The translations under genes were made by a program, and so were the position numbers. The notes under the pieces were generated by a model. That model ran no database searches and was not told the origin of the DNA. It was given only the letters and a program-made list of their open reading frames with translations. From assembly GCA_946902875.1 (NCBI GenBank), contig OX336340.1, positions 4,361,739-4,425,738 of the forward strand: DNA of 64,000 bases. The letters run 5' to 3'. The number at the start of each line of letters is the position of its first letter. Positions within the stretch are counted from its first letter, which is position 1. This document shows, piece by piece, positions 63,150-64,000 of this stretch. Origin of the DNA: Nematopogon swammerdamellus (taxonomy: Eukaryota; Arthropoda; Insecta; Lepidoptera; Adelidae).

Positions 63150-64000
63150 TTAGGGTTTCGTAATGGGACTCTCCTACGGCGTATACATGTCCTAAATATA
63201 CAGGACTGTATCTTTTGAAGCGTTAACATAGCCGGTTGAAAATTTCACGAAATATGAGTTATTATTATAGCTGATATCCTAACAAATAATAAAAAGAAAA
63301 AAAATTAAGGGGGCTATACAAGAAACCTGTTTTATTTTTTTCAACGTTTTTTTTTTCCTTTTGATCTGTCGCAAAAATGTTAATATATATAAGCGCCAAA
63401 CTTGGTGCGATTACAGTGCAAACTTTTGTACCGTGTGGGGTCGGTACTTTAAAAGAATAGCCCCACTGCATCACTCCCCGTGTATGTCCACAGGTTGGTA
63501 CCACCGCACTGAATGAAAGGTCAGTCGAAACGGCTTTGTAAATAGTTTGTGTTTTCCGCCCAGTTCAGTGTAGCCGGCACGACCGAAGGTAGCACTGGCG
63601 TGGCACCAAGTTCACCCGGTGTTATGGGCTGACCGGCTGACATCACGGATGTTGTAGGTGATGTAGCCAACTGTGTCAGTTTCCATAAAAATAAAAAATA
63701 AACTCTAAATTAAAACAAATAATAAAAATCGGCCAAAATGTTAGTTGGGTCGCGCTACGGATCCCGAACTGAATGAAATAAAATGCAATTTTTTATTTAT
63801 TTTTTTAACAATTTTGATTACGCAGATGACCATATAGATATATAAATCATGTTATTAACGTACCTATAGAAAATCTATCTGTAAGAATTTATTTAATCAA
63901 GTAATTAAGTAATCATAATTTTTTATTTAAATACCTAAAACAAATATATTGTATGGTGCTACGGAAGCCTCGGTGCATGAGTTCAACTCGTATCATAGGT
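63150..64000 (+). repeat. Element P split by a SINE
   Basis: 63150-63428 (TAGGGTTTCGTAATGGGAC ... GCGCCAAACTTGGTGCG) and 63956-64000 (GAAGCCTCGGTGCATGAGTT) are P ends. 63429-63692 is a SINE with element D head, shortened at GTGTATGTC then GGTTGGTACCACCGCACTG, with tail CAGTTTCCAT. The stretch 63700-63955 is AT-rich and unassigned. Confidence 0.7.

Noticed and set aside
61690..64000. Further elongase exons
   Set aside because: No minus-strand segment with the expected HxxHH or preceding membrane-segment pattern was seen; the region is repeats and AT-rich DNA.

Overview
The window looks like non-genic, repeat-dominated DNA from a lepidopteran insect (moth or butterfly). The evidence is a spliced insect-type fatty-acid elongase tail, mariner/Tc1, hAT, RTE and Jockey elements, and short repeats I recognise as typical of Lepidoptera: 'GGGTTCCGTA ... 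CACTTGGCCGGTTTTT', 'AAGTCCGCCTTTG ... AATAAAG', and '...GCGGGCAAAAGCTAG'. Species is not determinable from the sequence. All family assignments come from reading the sequence; no database search was run.

The one host gene I can defend is on the minus strand at 61668-60201: the last two coding exons (159 bp and 138 bp, both phase 0) of an ELOVL fatty-acid elongase, with consensus splice sites, a stop codon and an AATAAA signal. The upstream exons lie beyond position 64000. GC-rich stretches near 42.0-42.5 kb and 56.8-57.3 kb could be promoter or 5' exon DNA of other genes, but nothing in them is recognisable.

Labels used below. SINE-T has a tRNA-like head and ends CCGGATTACAT-A(n). SINE-5S has a tRNA-like A box, a 5S-rRNA-like insert and a B box, and ends GTCAGTTTCCAT-A(n). 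Both share a central domain (AAACTGTAGGTCCCTTCCC ... ACTAGGTGGTAGG ... TACCACCG). Element P is the GTTCCGTA repeat. Element D is a repeat of about 330 bp that starts CCGTGTGG and ends near TCGGGATTCAGCGTGTG. Element E is the CGACTTCAAA repeat.

Layout: 0-9.3 kb holds SINEs, an RNase H-bearing LINE remnant, Helitron-like and TA-flanked elements and RTE 3' ends. 9.35-14.9 kb is a nest: element E contains a Jockey LINE, which contains a 3.35-kb Transib-like element (TSD CGCCC), which contains an inverted array of 100-bp repeats. 15-20 kb holds SINEs and MITEs. 20.5-22.8 kb is a hairpin satellite of about 163 bp per unit, split by a second Transib-like element (TSD CGGCG). 23-34 kb holds SINEs, two broken mariners, a hAT-like element inside element P, and a 2.8-kb element with TIRs and CAGGGGAG subterminal repeats. 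34-41 kb holds MITEs, a 1.4-kb element with seven CTCGAG subterminal motifs, and a hAT transposase C-terminus. 42.9-54.2 kb has several hAT-like elements with exact 8-bp duplications and a 5'-inverted RTE. 54-60 kb holds SINEs, MITEs and a second 5'-inverted RTE. 60.2-64 kb holds the elongase exons with SINEs in the intron.

Almost every protein-like reading frame is a decayed transposon fragment. The most novel material is the modular SINE superfamily with a tRNA-5S composite head, the two Transib-like insertions, and the hairpin satellite.
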